From positions 372,001-436,000 of the forward strand of contig BROG01000258.1 in the NCBI GenBank assembly GCA_030159075.1: 64,000 nucleotides of DNA, written 5' to 3'. Position 1 is the first letter of the stretch; the number at the start of each line of letters is the position of its first letter. The notes beneath the pieces were generated by a model. The model had not been told where the DNA came from, ran no database searches, and saw only the letters and a program-made list of their open reading frames with translations. This document shows positions 32,811-45,086 of the stretch, piece by piece. A program made the translations under genes and the position numbers. Source of the stretch: Atrina japonica (lineage: Eukaryota; Mollusca; Bivalvia; Pterioida; Pinnidae).

Positions 32811-32848
<38 letters not shown>
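32758..32848. repeat. (GT)n(GC GT)n(GT)n compound microsatellite
   Basis: GT runs flank a GTGC-type middle segment (about 32789-32815). Confidence 0.95.
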
Positions 32849-32851
<3 letters not shown>

Positions 32852-34414
32852 ATGGTTGTCAACGAGTAACCAGTAAATCGAGTACTTGTCGGATGGTCCG
32901 ATTATCGAATATTAATATCAATACGAAATTACTCGAATCTAAAAACCAAGTGAACTTTGCATTTGTTTTAATATTAGGAAAAAAGATGATCGTTTTACTG
33001 ATTTGAGCCACCGTTTTTATACAACGATTAGTGTCTTTATACGTGTCACTTGATATAACCAGCACTAGTTATTTGTATTTTATATCTGGGAGATATACAG
33101 GTAAGGAATTGTTTTCTGTAAAATAATCTGCTCATGATTATTTAGTATTAAGATGATCATGCCTTTTGTAAAAAATAGTTGAGACTCCCACCGTTTAACA
33201 TTATATATATTTATTTCTCTTAACATGACTTTTTAATGGTGGAATTTAGGGGGTCCTACGGTCATGCCACTCTCCTTACTCTCAGAAATTATCAATTATT
33301 CAAATGTAGATGACACCCAAAGACATTACCGACACCGTTTTTTCAAGAACCTTGAACTACCCGAAAATAGTGGAGATCCCTCAGTACTAAACGGTTTCCA
33401 GGGTCATTCAACATATCAGCTTTTCAAGATGTTTTATTTTCAACTCAAAACTAGATAGGATGAGCTACTCTTTTAGAGACAAATGGAGGGGTGTTTTTTT
33501 CTGGGATCCTGGGGTCACGATCCGCTGCGTTTTTTTTAATCTGCAGTAGCCTGCTGTTTTTACTAGGATTCTACTAAGTATATATTGTTTGACCTATCAT
33601 CGGAGGATTTAAAAATCGTTAAGACGATTGACACAAAATATACCTTGGGCTAAGATTGCAGTCATTTTAACATTCAAGTATATTATGTAATTATGATGAT
33701 GTATTTCTGTTCACTTCATCATTTCATAATATCTCTTTTTTACAAAATCTTTGACGTTGGGCACGTTAGTTGGAGGATCATTTACTCATTAGCAGAAGAA
33801 AATAATCGAAAACATGAAAGAAGTAGCATAAATATATAGTAAAAAACGATACCGGTCTTTCGACTTTGGCATAACCGGAATTTCGAATCATCCGATTTAG
33901 ACTTGACGAGATTTCACTAAATCTTTATTTTATCTTGTCTTCTAGCATGGCTTCATGCCGAGACAATCCCGGTTAAAATTTCCTAATATTCCATGCCTTG
34001 TATAGAACGCCTTCCACAACGAATAATGTCCTCGTGAAATACCTTCTGCGTGGGTATATTCCTTTCGGGCATGTATTATTTTGCTCTTTCTAAATGTACT
34101 TTATGACACCGTGATATGAAGTGAATTTCAAACATTTGCTGTTGAAATCAGCACTTAAATCAAACCAGTTTAAATACCTCAATATGTTGTAGTTCATTCT
34201 CAAGTATTCTCATTGGGATCGTTTTGAAGAGAAATCGTTCTAGAAATCCATGAAATTGCTTGTTTGAATGCAGAACTAGAACTATTAATTATATCCAAAA
34301 TGAATTCCTTGCCAGCGCTTTCACGAATATCTTATCTCTCAAAGGTATCAATTTGAAGTGTAATTATGGAAATGATATGTGATTAATGTACCTTAATTTC
34401 ACGATCAAAATAAG
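32849..34414. other. Gene-less stretch
   Basis: No gene or element recognised. Confidence 0.4.
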
Positions 34415-34770
34415 CATTAAAAATCTACAAAACAAAATAAAAAAAATAAAAACAGGGAATCAAACTAAATGTATATATGTAAACCATGTAATCAAAATGT
34501 ATACCATATAAAGTCATAAAAACTCATAACAACCCAAGGAATCAAAATAAAAAAATGTTTATATGTAAACCATGTAAAAGCTTTACTAATCTAAATAAAA
34601 ATCAAGGGATATCTATCTATCTATCTATCTATAAAAATATATATGCGCGCGCGTGTGTAAACCATTCAAAAGCATTCTAGATTTGAACAAAATCTAGAAA
34701 TCAAAATACATATGTAAACCATTGAAAAGCATTGCAAAATCTAAAAAGTCAAGGGGTTAAAACAAAGTAA
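34415..34770. repeat. Degenerate tandem repeat with (ATCT)n core
   Basis: Loose repeats of a roughly 50-60 bp unit containing TATGTAAACCATGTAAAAGC and AATCAAAATAAAAA. A short (ATCT)n at 34612-34631 is followed by ATATATGCGCGCGCGTGTG. Units diverge strongly. Confidence 0.55.
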
Positions 34771-36043
34771 TATTGAAACTATTCATTCGCTTTTGAATTT
34801 ATTTTGCAAGATTTTATTAAAAAATATATATATTTTAATATCAAAGATAAAAATTATTTTGATAAGGACAGATGACACTGTCTTTGGAATTTGCCACAGG
34901 ATAAAAATGTCCCATTTCCTGTTTGGGATTCTCTAGACTTAGTGACATATGTATTTACTGTCCGTTTGCCAAACGTTTGACATTAGAAGTGGGAATCAGA
35001 TCAGGTATATTTTATCTTTTGTTTTAAATAGTATTTAATTCCACATACAACATTTTGGGGGTTATATGGTAGTGGCCAGTATTTTTAATGGTGGCGAAGA
35101 TAGGTCGGTAGCAGTATATCCGGAAAACCCCCACCGGCTAGCATGAAGTAAGATGTTTAAGAAATTCAGCCCGGGTGCGGATGAGATTTTCTCGGTATAT
35201 TTTGCAAGTTAATTTGTTTTCTCTGTAATATTGAAACATGTTGAAATATAAACGAAAAACTAATGGCGGAAGGAAAACCCAACATTTTATTAATATCACC
35301 ACTAATAATCGTAGGAACAGACGTCTGCTGACACGATGTCATGATTTTAGGATCTAATGAGATACCGCTTTACAATGTTTCATGTCAGTTTCTACCTGTT
35401 AAATATTATTGTATACTGAAATTGTTGTCTAATGTATTGCTATGCACTAACTTCAATAACACTTTTAAAGTATAATTGTACTAGATGGGCCCGATATTAA
35501 TCTTAAATGGTTTCTGACTTACCGGCTTTCAAAAGATACATCAATCTTACCCAAACCTTTTATGATATTATTGATAAATTAAAAAGTCATTTTCACTTAA
35601 GAATCGATTTCCTATTCTCTTTCCAGAAAATAAGCGTTTCCATTCAGCTGACAATTTAATTGCGAGTGTTAATCGGTGTATCGTTGTTCTCCAGATATGC
35701 TTTATATTGGTTTTGTACTGTGTCAAAAGGTTCATTCAAATACACTTGAACCATCAAAATTATGACATGATTTATGAAATGCAAAATAAAAACGAACAAC
35801 GGAATTTAGTTGTTATGTAAGTGGCATGGCTGTATATCCGCCGTAAATGTATATAAAAGTACATTCATGACAAATAAACGTTTCTTACACACTTAATCAA
35901 CACCCAGCTCTGTTACGATGGGTAATTATGATATTTCATATTGAATGTTATTCCATTTGTACCTAAAGAGTACATTTTGCTTTTATTTATATAGTCTGGC
36001 CAACACATTAATGTCTTTTGTCTAGTATCCATTAAATACAACT
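34771..36043. other. Gene-less stretch
   Basis: Nothing recognised. Confidence 0.4.
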
Positions 36044-36083
36044 GCCAAAAAAAAAAAACCAAAAAAAAAAAAAAAAAAAAAAC
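36044..36083. repeat. Poly-A tract
   Basis: A-run interrupted by two CC. No retroelement body is recognised beside it. Confidence 0.85.
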
Positions 36084-37108
36084 ACGTCGTCGGAAAATAT
36101 TACTTCGATAATTACTGATATCATCATATGATAGAGAAGTCCCCCAACTAAGAATATTGTTACTAACAAATTTCTTATTAGAAATCAATTAACAGAATTG
36201 TTCTGGAACCCAGAGAAATCATAGTGTTTACCGAAAGTTTGAAGTTCTAGTTAGAAGACAAAACTATCACATTATCATGTCTGTCTGCATGCTTTTATTA
36301 CGCATGCGCAATTTTGTGAGCAATAAAGTTTGCAAAAAATTGGTAAATGATGTAGTATTTTTAAGGAGAGAGAGAGAGCATTCATTAACCTGTCATGCAC
36401 ACATTCATACACTACATATTTGTATTTTATGTGCATCAATGCCGTAAAAAACGGGTGAATTACTATCTTAACTTGGAATTACTGCTTGCTTGATATACAC
36501 AGTGACGCTCAAAAGGTGAACATGAAACTGAAATAGACAGTATTATGTGGAAACTGATAACAGTTTACTTTTCATTTGTCTATAAAACATTCATTTGTAT
36601 TTATTAAAATTCATTTATGTTGCTTCCATTTTCTTAAATATTTGTGGTTTTTCTGTGTTTATATACATTTAACAAAAAGAACAAAGGTTATATGGCCAAA
36701 ACTCGACAATACAGATATTCTACAGTATTGATTGAAAAACGTCAGCATAGTAATAAAATTCCTTTTATCTTATTCAAAAACGAAGATTTGAAATCGAAAT
36801 CTGCATTTGAAAATTTCACAGCAGTGGAACGTTGTATAGTAAAATCTCGACATTATTAACCGTGTTCTTGTACTTATATAAACATTTAAATCAAACATTC
36901 ATAGACAGAGATATCCGGAATCGAGTTGAATGTTTGAGGTGATTTGGTCAGTAGTATAGTCTTATCCATAATTACATTATTTTGCTGAATGAAATTGTTA
37001 CTTAGTGAATACTGAATCGTCTTTACCGATGTGACAAGTATTTTGCATTCGATTATTACATTTCAATTTGAATATGGACTCGCAACGGATGTGACACTGA
37101 CTAACGAA
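36084..37108. other. Gene-less stretch
   Basis: A 71-codon frame at 36644-36859 has no motif. Nothing else recognised. Confidence 0.4.
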
Positions 37109-37160
37109 ATTGTGGTCAAATTTTCGGGACGACCTGTCCTTTCCTCAAAACAAAATATTT
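37109..37160 (-). repeat. R4 repeat, degenerate hammerhead-like core
   Basis: AAATTTTCGGGACGACCTGTCC on the plus strand also occurs at 42981-43002. On the minus strand this gives AGGACAGGTCGTCCCGAAAA. The would-be CTGATGA core is TTGAGGA here. Confidence 0.55.
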
Positions 37161-37968
37161 AAAATTACACACATAGGACACACATGCATGCGTGCTCACA
37201 GCACAACCGGAGTGAGTTAAAACGCGTTATATCTTGATGGCATACATATATATGTATATACACATTCTACGAAGTCACATTTAACTATACATCGGATTTT
37301 ACGATGTCTTGACGAATCCACTACTGAGCCCCTATATAATTGTATACAAAACTTACCTGTATTTACGAAGTCGCTGTGTACGAAATATCGCATTGTGCGA
37401 TATGCTGATGAGGTCCCCGGCGGAGTTTTCAACACTTTCAAGGAAGTCGATGGTAAGACATATTAACATGCAAGAATACATTTTTGTTTATTTGCAAGCG
37501 AAAACAACTCACGTACGACTATAGTTATTCATTGTAATTTATATAACGACAGTGTCAAGATCTCACGATCAGGGCATAATTTTCAACCTGAAACAGAAGT
37601 ATCGGCTATTTCTTATCGAGTACATGTTGAAATGTTTCGACCAAAATCACACATAAAATGAATGTACTGAATTTAATCTGACTGGACCTATATATAAAAA
37701 ATTTCAGATACCAAAGTATAAATCAATAGAATGTCCATGACATAGATACAAATCCGGTAAAAATGGACAAACACGGACCTCTGGAAACCAAAAGGTGGGA
37801 TCAGGTCCATGGAGGAGTAAGCATCCCCTGTCAACCGGTCACACCCGCCGTGAGTCCACAGTCAAGTCTAATGAAATACGTGAGGAGTGTATCCTCGTCA
37901 GAATTGGTACAGACGTCTCAACAACCGCCAACGAAAAGGCAACTCAACATTTCACTTAGTGAAACAGA

Positions 37969-38979
37969 TTAGTCGCAAACAAGACTATTATACCGACCGT
38001 AAAATTTCCGGAACGTTGCCATTAAACGCGGTTTTCGATATCCCTTTCCGAACATTACAAATATAATGTCTATTAGAAATTCCAGCATGTTTTTTATATC
38101 AACTTCAGTGTATTTATGTGTAGAATCAGAGTGGTGTTTGACGAAATAAGTATCCTGATAGCTGATCACTGGATATTTAAATTTTCGGGTACCACCTTTA
38201 GTGAAAAAACAGTTGTCTATGATGCTAAAAAGTCTTTCTTTTAATTTTGTATGTGGAATAGTTGTGTAAAGAGTACAAAAGTCATAAGTTTTGATTCTGT
38301 GAATTCGAGACAAATTGTGTGCCTTCAAATATTCTAAAAGCTGTTTAGAATTATAAATCTGATTTACACCGCTTCTGGAATAAACAACTGTACAGTATTG
38401 TTGAAGTTTCTCCATAACGGCTGTCAATATCTTGGTAAGGAGTAAAGATAAAGGTTTGGTAGAACATTTGCTGGATCCTGCTATGTATCTTTGCTTATAT
38501 GGGGTTTTATGAAGTTTAGGTATCCAATATAAATGTGGTAGCTCGAAATCGGTATCCGTTGTAGGTATATCAAATGAGCGTAATACGGACACGTGATTTT
38601 GAAGGATCTCGTCCTTTGAAAGTGAGCTACGTGTGTATGTAAGATTTCCAGAATTCGTATTAAACCCAAGTTCTTCTAATAAACAATTATAGTAATGTGC
38701 CTTACAAATAAAAACTATATTACTTGAGGCTTTTTCTGCTGGTACCAGTACACATTGGTCATGTAATCTATCCAGTTCAGTTACTACTTCTGGATCACTA
38801 AGTACACAGGGATAACATGTTTTCATAGTCCCTTTAAGTTTTCGAAATCGAGATTTTATCCACCATCGTATGGCTTTCAGCCATTCAGACAAAGTGTCTG
38901 GTTCTACTTCTTCATGTTTGGCCCATCGTATGGCATAATCTTCGACAGAATCCATAACTAAGCTGAAATCTGACGCCAA
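37969..38979 (-). pseudogene. Naiad RT with catalytic core deleted, 336-aa open frame
   Basis: This is an open frame despite a large deletion: DSVEDYAIRWAKHEEVEPD, WIKSRFRKLKGTMK, LHDQCVLVPAEKASS, PHLYWIPKLHKTPYKQ, YIAGSSKCSTKPLSL, YSRSGVNQIYNSKQ, motif A TYDFCTLYTTIPHTKL, then KNMLEFLIDIIFVMFG fused to KGYRKPRLMATFRKFYG. Motifs B (GIPMGTNC) and C (YIDD) are gone, so it cannot be an active RT. The in-frame deletion leaves what would be a truncated RT-related protein ending in the thumb block and CD, with a TAA at the usual YSVSL position. The coding capacity may be accidental. Confidence 0.82.
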
Positions 38980-39240
38980 TTAAAGGAACGGGCTTCTCGG
39001 TATTTAGGGCACCTTAAAATAAGATTTTTTAAGCTTTCATTTTCAACAATAGCAACGTCGCCGGTGATGACATGCCCGATAGGATTGTATTTGAAAGGAG
39101 ATGAAGCACTTGGACATGTGACAGTGTTATGTAGAAGATGGTTGATGTCTAGGTACTGCAAAACCTGTTTATAATTGAATAGCTTGGATGCGATGCTAGG
39201 TGTATAGCTATATGAAGTGAAAGGTGTGGTCTTCAGTTTA
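38958..39240 (-). pseudogene. Naiad linker region (CxC altered)
   Basis: The minus-strand 67-aa frame reads YLDINHLLHNTVTCPSASSP then GHVITGDVAIVENESLKN. The CxC has become CPS. A frameshift separates it from the RT frame. Confidence 0.75.
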
Positions 39241-39297
39241 AAATATGGTCGAATACAGGACTGAACTTTTTTGTGATTTAGAACATGTGATTTAGAA

Positions 39298-39895
39298 TAT
39301 GTCCATTACATAGATATAACTCCGGTAAAAATGGACAAACACGGACCTCTGGAAAACAAGGGATGGGATCAGGTGCCATGGAGGAGTAATCATCCCCTGT
39401 CGACCGGTCACACCCGCCGTGAGTCCACAGTCAAGTCCAATGAAATATGTGAGGAGTGTATCCTCGTCACAATTGGTACAGTCGTCTCAACAACCGCCAT
39501 CGAACAGGTAAGTCAACATTTCACTTAGTGAAACAGGGTAGTCGCAAACAAGCTTATTATGCCGATCCTAAAATTTCCGGAAGGTTGACATCAAACGCAG
39601 TTTCCGATATCCCTGTGTCAATAATTTGTCAGTGAGTAGTTTACCTATAAAATGTTCATTATGCCCTGACATATCTGATCCTTTGTGAAATATAAACTCC
39701 ATATGCCGGTGATTGTGGGATATTACAACTTAAATATGGAAAATTTACGATGGGAAAGCCGTGTTTATTTTAAGTAAAATGTCTAAGTATGAAGCGTGTG
39801 TGCTTGATTCTGTTGTGTCTTTAATTTCTAGTTTGCTGGGATATATCGCATTAACATATATATGAAAATTGTCATTGTTAATGTCAAATGTTTGA
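39298..39895 (-). pseudogene. Naiad family 1 3' fragment, tandem partner
   Basis: The minus strand holds the pseudo-LTR (39298-39410), tail with TGA and an NCDEDTLLT-type sequence, the FRKF block and an RT C-terminal piece (39745-39895: FHIYVNAIYPSKLEIKDTT, SYLDILLKINT) with several deletions. It is 5'-truncated just after the motif C region. Confidence 0.8.
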
Positions 39896-40009
39896 TATCG
39901 TATGCAGAACAAATAATTGGGTGTATGGTGTCTCATATGATACCACCTGGAGATAAACAAAATATTTAACTTGATAGAAATCAATAATGTTTTCTATATA
40001 TATTTATAT

Positions 40010-40042
40010 ATATGTCCTGGACATTGTATTGACTTATCAAAT
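40010..40042 (+). repeat. Tiny Naiad 3'-end remnant
   Basis: TATGTCCTGGACATTGTATTGACTTAT is a 27-bp match to the last third of the pseudo-LTR. Confidence 0.5.
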
Positions 40043-40663
<621 letters not shown>

Positions 40664-40675
40664 TATATGTATATA

Positions 40676-40712
40676 ACATTAGAATATTTAACTTGATTAA
40701 ATATTCTAATGT
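40676..40712. repeat. Perfect 16-bp inverted repeat (hairpin)
   Basis: ACATTAGAATATTTAA, loop CTTGA, TTAAATATTCTAATGT. It lies 13 bp from the GT tract. Confidence 0.9.
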
Positions 40713-40832
40713 TTGTGGGATTAACATCTATCCACTGTGTGGGCGTGGAAGAGTCATTGAATTTGCTTTGTCACTTAACTGATGACAATAAAAAATTATA
40801 TACTATTTTTAAACCCCGCACATTGTCAATAT
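40713..40832. repeat. Interspersed repeat R3, copy 1
   Basis: Matches 43289-43412: GTGGGATTAACATCTATCC, GGTGTGGAAGAG-type block, TTTTTAAACCCCGCACAT. No ORF. Confidence 0.75.
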
Positions 40833-41131
40833 GTTAATCTTCAGTTAGTCCCTAACCCTTTATTTTGGTACAGCTCATACGATACATGTTCTCATCTCGC
40901 CTTAACTAATGTCATCGCTTATAACTAATCAGTTTCAATTTTATTTCATCAACAATCTTTTCTATGTCGTCATTTTAATATAAATCATCGACCTTATTAT
41001 ACTTTACCCATTATACTTTACCCATTATACTTTACCTATTATACTCTGTGTGATGGGATACAACAATTATGTTTTTTTGTGAGAAAATTTAACTCGTTCT
41101 CGCTAGCTGATGACATTTGAGATTGACATTG

Positions 41132-41200
41132 TTACCAGATTTGTATCTGTGTCCAGGACATTCTATTGGTTTATACTTTGGTATCTGAGATTTTTCATAT
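41132..41200 (+). repeat. Naiad family 1 3'-end fragment
   Basis: CCAGATTTGTATCTGTGTCC through TTTGGTATCTGAGATTTTTC: the last half of the pseudo-LTR only. Confidence 0.8.
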
Positions 41201-41234
41201 TGTACCTTTTAAACGACTAATATAACGGATATCT

Positions 41235-41400
41235 CGTTAAACCTAGTTTTTCTTAGGTAATCATAGTTATTCTACAATCAAATCATTTTGTGACGCCAAA
41301 GTCGCATTAATGAGTTAAGTCTAACATTAACTGGAGAAAACCTCATTTTAACTGGGATAAAGCTAGATTGAACTGAGAAAAACTATGTTTAACTGATATT
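41235..41400. repeat. AACTGAGAAAAACTAGGTTT motif cluster
   Basis: Several copies of the dispersed 20-bp motif in both orientations (AACCTAGTTTTTCTTAGG; TTGAACTGAGAAAAACTATG). Confidence 0.5.
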
Positions 41401-42524
41401 AGGATTTTGGCATATCAAATATAAATGTATCCATTGATCGACTCAATATTAGAAAGAAATCTAAGTACTTGACTGTCAAAATTTCTGTCTAGCCGAGATG
41501 ATGACACTGGATAAAACAACTATATATTATTCGGGGACATTTATGTACTAAGATGAACTCGTCTTAACTATTTTGCTGTTCCTGAAAAACTTAGATATTT
41601 CGATTAACGGCAAAATTCAACTTCTGGATTTATTATGGATAAACTAAATACTCTATGTTTGTTGTTGTTTGCAGGAAACTTCATTCGAGGCACATTTGTT
41701 TATTTTTGTTGAGAAATACAAGTAAGTGTCCGACGTGAGTTTTTTATTGGAACTTCGCACGTTCCGCGTCGCGAGTACAGCTATACAACTATGACCAATA
41801 TAACTAATCCGCCTTTTAAATCTGTTGTGGGACTTGTTTCCCAGTGAAACAATTACAAATGTGTCTAATGTGTGACGAAATGAAGTGGGAATGTTTCAAA
41901 ACTTTTTTTAAACACATTTTTTTTATTCAAAGTTAAAAGCTTTTTATCGTCTTAGTTCAGCTTTAACAACAGCAGAAATGTGACGCATATATTAATGAAA
42001 AATGAAAGGAGTGCATACTGACTGAACAAAACAGGAAAAGAACAACAAAACAACCGGAGGAAGGTGTGTCAAACAATTTGTTTGTTTAAAAGGTGTTAAT
42101 CCAACACGTAGTCATGTATCAGTTCTATGATGGTGGCCAGTTATTTAATTGTGGAAGACAAGAACCCGATTACAATGTACGCCGGAAGAGAATCGCGGAC
42201 AAGTGAACTGGCAAACTCTCGCAAAGCCAGTTAAGATTCCAGTGTTGTAACATATACATTCCCGCATATGTCCCCTCAGAATAATGGACAGGGTTAGACT
42301 TTTTTCACGGGAAAATTATGCATAGAATTCCCTTCGAGGAAGATTCAAACTTGCCGGACTTTCCCCTATGAAAAAACGCCCCAGTATAGAATTTCCCTCA
42401 AGACAGTATGCTTTCCCCCTTATCACATTTTACCTATCTATCCGTTTGCGGTTCTATTATTAGAAATATTTCAATCCATATGGATCAAATACTAATAGAT
42501 CAACTTTGATTTTGGCTAAATATT
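41401..42524. other. Gene-less stretch
   Basis: No gene recognised. Positions 42180-42440 are richer in GC than the surroundings, without a recognisable domain. Confidence 0.4.
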
Positions 42525-42690
42525 AAACATCTCAGATACCAAAGTATAAATCTTTAGGATGTGCTGGACACAGATACAAATCCGGCAAAAATGGACAAAC
42601 ATGGATCTCTGGAAACCAAGAGGTGGGATCAGGTGCTATGGAGGAGTAAGCATCCCCTGTTGACCGGACACACCCGCCTTGAGTCAACAG
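42525..42690 (-). repeat. Solo Naiad family 1 3' end
   Basis: Minus-strand pseudo-LTR plus about 35 bp of upstream tail (GTGTGTCCGGTCAACAGGGG). The 5' truncation point differs from other solo ends, which argues for incomplete reverse transcription and not LTR recombination. Confidence 0.85.
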
Positions 42691-42959
42691 TTATTTTAGA
42701 AATAATATTAAAATCGCAAAATCTGGTATCAAAATTCATTATGTACAAGCTGAAGTCTTTCTGGACTTATCTAATTAGATTAATGTATTAATTAATACAT
42801 TAAGTTCAGAATAAGTAAATATTTCCAAATAAAGTTCAATTTGCTTCAACAATACATAAAAGAAAAATATAATAATTATTATTATATATCCTAGGGTGTC
42901 GGATCTAAGCAATAGATACAAGTCAAGAAGAGAATATATAAATCACTAAAATGCCTAAC

Positions 42960-43025
42960 GTCACGGACAAAATAAAAGTCAAATTTTCGGGACGACCTGT
43001 CCCTTCATCAGGACAAAACAATTGA
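42960..43025 (-). ncRNA. Hammerhead-like core in R4 repeat
   Basis: The minus strand reads TGTC, CTGATGA, A, stem II GGGAC-AGGTC-GTCCC (5 bp, 5-nt loop), then GAAAATTTGAC. Core plus stem II plus GAAA match the hammerhead consensus. I could not find a convincing stem III with cleavage triplet or a matching stem I, so function is unproven. Confidence 0.4.
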
Positions 43026-43288
43026 AATAACATGAAAGAGCGTACACATACACACTATCACGCAAACACCCACCCAAACAAAAGTGAAAGAAATGCTACA
43101 TATTACAAGTACAGCGTGATACTACAATACGTAAATGAAAATGGAAATCCAACAAAAGGATAACGAAAAAAACTAAGCTCAAACTACCACGGTAATGTGA
43201 ACTAGATCTAAGTGCATAATAAATTTATCTACAAACAAAGTCAAAACACGAAAGGCAATGTGACAAACTGCTGGTAATTTGAGCGTAG

Positions 43289-43412
43289 TGGGATTAACAT
43301 CTATCCGCTATGAATCAAACAATTGGGTGTGGAAGAGGCATTCAATTAGTTTTGTCACCTAATTTTTGACAATGGAGATTATATACCATTTTTAACCCCG
43401 CACATCGTTCAG
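43289..43412. repeat. Interspersed repeat R3, copy 2
   Basis: GTGGGATTAACATCTATCCG through TTTTTAACCCCGCACATCG, aligning with 40713-40832 with scattered changes. Confidence 0.75.
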
Positions 43413-43482
43413 ATATTTTTATCTTCGCTTTATAGTTTTCGGTTCTGGGTGTTTGTGTAATATGTATATATAATTATATAAT

Positions 43483-43592
<110 letters not shown>

Positions 43593-43702
43593 ATGACCAT
43601 TTTCATATGAAACCTCAAAAATCAAAATCTTATCATACTTTTTTGATTTCCATCAAGTAAAATATTCTGGATACGATATCAAATATTTGTAACATTACCG
43701 AG

Positions 43703-43825
<123 letters not shown>

Positions 43826-43826
43826 C

Positions 43827-43881
43827 AGAAATAATAAAATACCTATAAACTCACTGAGTTTATAGGTACTTTGTTATTTCT
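43827..43881. repeat. 27-bp arm hairpin
   Basis: AGAAATAATAAAATACC then TATAAACTCA, one-base loop, then its near-perfect inverted complement (two mismatches). It is directly next to the CA tract. Confidence 0.85.
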
Positions 43882-44479
43882 GTAATTGTGCTTTATATAG
43901 GATTGATGTATGCAGATAGTATCATTTCTATTCCAAGGTCCATAGCAAATGATAATGTTGTAGTGATATTTGTGCTTTATTTATATATAGAAGAAAAAGC
44001 ACATCTTTTTTTTCTGATAACAGTATTCATATTTTGTCAACCTATTACAAAATTATTATATATTATTAATAAACAGCTTAAAATTTGTTGATGCAGCGTG
44101 TATACCTAAAAACAATACTTAAAAGATGTTACTTCTTGAAACATTGGAAAATATCATATGTTTTCAAATCTAGACTGCATCATGTCAGTCATGTTTTAAA
44201 TGCAATTCTATTTTCTATTTTGAAATACGGAAATAATAGGGAAAATTCTATCCAGGGGGTTCTCAGGGGAAATCTGTGCTGGGCGGTTTCCCGATGGGGA
44301 AAGTGAAACCCGGTTCCGTTTTTTTTCAGGTAGGGAACTGTGCGGAGGAAGTCTATGGGATTCATAATGTCTCATTCGATGGTCTTCTACCATTCGTCAA
44401 TTAGGTCTGCATTATATTCGTAAAAAACTATACTTACTCCCGTTGAAAAAATTATATGACTTGTACAAATCTGCGATGA
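43882..44479. other. Gene-less stretch
   Basis: Nothing recognised. It leads into a Naiad family 2 element. Confidence 0.4.
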
Positions 44480-44483
44480 CAGT

Positions 44484-45046
44484 ATGTTTTACCGATTCTG
44501 GTTTTTTTTAGAGTATCGACTTCATGGTATCATTTTGGACATTTCATACAACAGATTATTCAAAGCTGTCAGGACTAATGAACATAAAGAAACGAGTAAT
44601 CGCCCGTTCCTCAGGGTCAAATTTGCTAATAAAGGCATTGACGTTTTGAATATAAGCAATATTTTGAACCAAAAATCCGTCCAAAGATCCCTCCATACTT
44701 CCAATACAAAGATTCTCCATGTATTTCTTTAGCTATACACGTTCAGTTGCCTCTAAGATCTTTAATTACAAGGCAAATCTGCAGCAACTCAATTACCCAG
44801 AACATTCCACCTTGTACCTATTCTACATTTGAATTAAGGTACTCTCCATGTGGCCATGTTGTGACAGGTGATCTCAACAGTGTTCGCAACAGAAAACGGA
44901 GAGATCTTTTATGCAAAGGTCCAAAATATAGGGAACCTGTATCGTTTATATGGCGCCAAAACTTTGGAATTATTATGAACGCATGTGAAGAGTACGCCAT
45001 ACGCTGGGCTAAGAAAGAAGATGTTGAACCTGATACTCTAAGTTAA
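44484..45046 (+). pseudogene. Naiad family 2 linker and RT start (frameshifted)
   Basis: Frame 1 (44484-44732) has LHGIILDISYNRLFKAVR, FANKGIDVLNISNILNQ. Frame 2 (44747-45046) has PPCTYSTFELRYSPCGHVV, KGPKYREPVSFIWRQNFG, ACEEYAIRWAKKEDVEPDTL and a TAA. The CxC linker motif is CTY here, so the second Cys is lost. Confidence 0.78.
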
Positions 45047-45086
45047 TCAGTAATGTTCTTAAACGAAGAATTCGACGACTTAAACA

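Larger units (their letters stand above)
37695..39297 (-). mobile_element. Naiad family 1, copy with internal RT deletion
   Basis: The minus strand runs from the linker region (5' truncation at 39297) to the pseudo-LTR (37695-37830). An internal deletion of roughly 1 kb joins FVMFG to GYRKPRL, removing motifs B and C and everything to the thumb. Its truncated 5' end abuts the 3' end of the next minus-strand copy (39298-39895), so the two form a tandem pair. Confidence 0.85.

Noticed and set aside
35030..35130. Similarity between 35.07 kb and 42.13 kb (GGTGGCCAGT-type segments)
   Set aside because: Only short, patchy matches by eye; not enough to call a shared element.
37969..38979. Functional reverse transcriptase gene
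   Set aside because: Motifs B and C are deleted; there is no endonuclease, and the linker is frameshifted.
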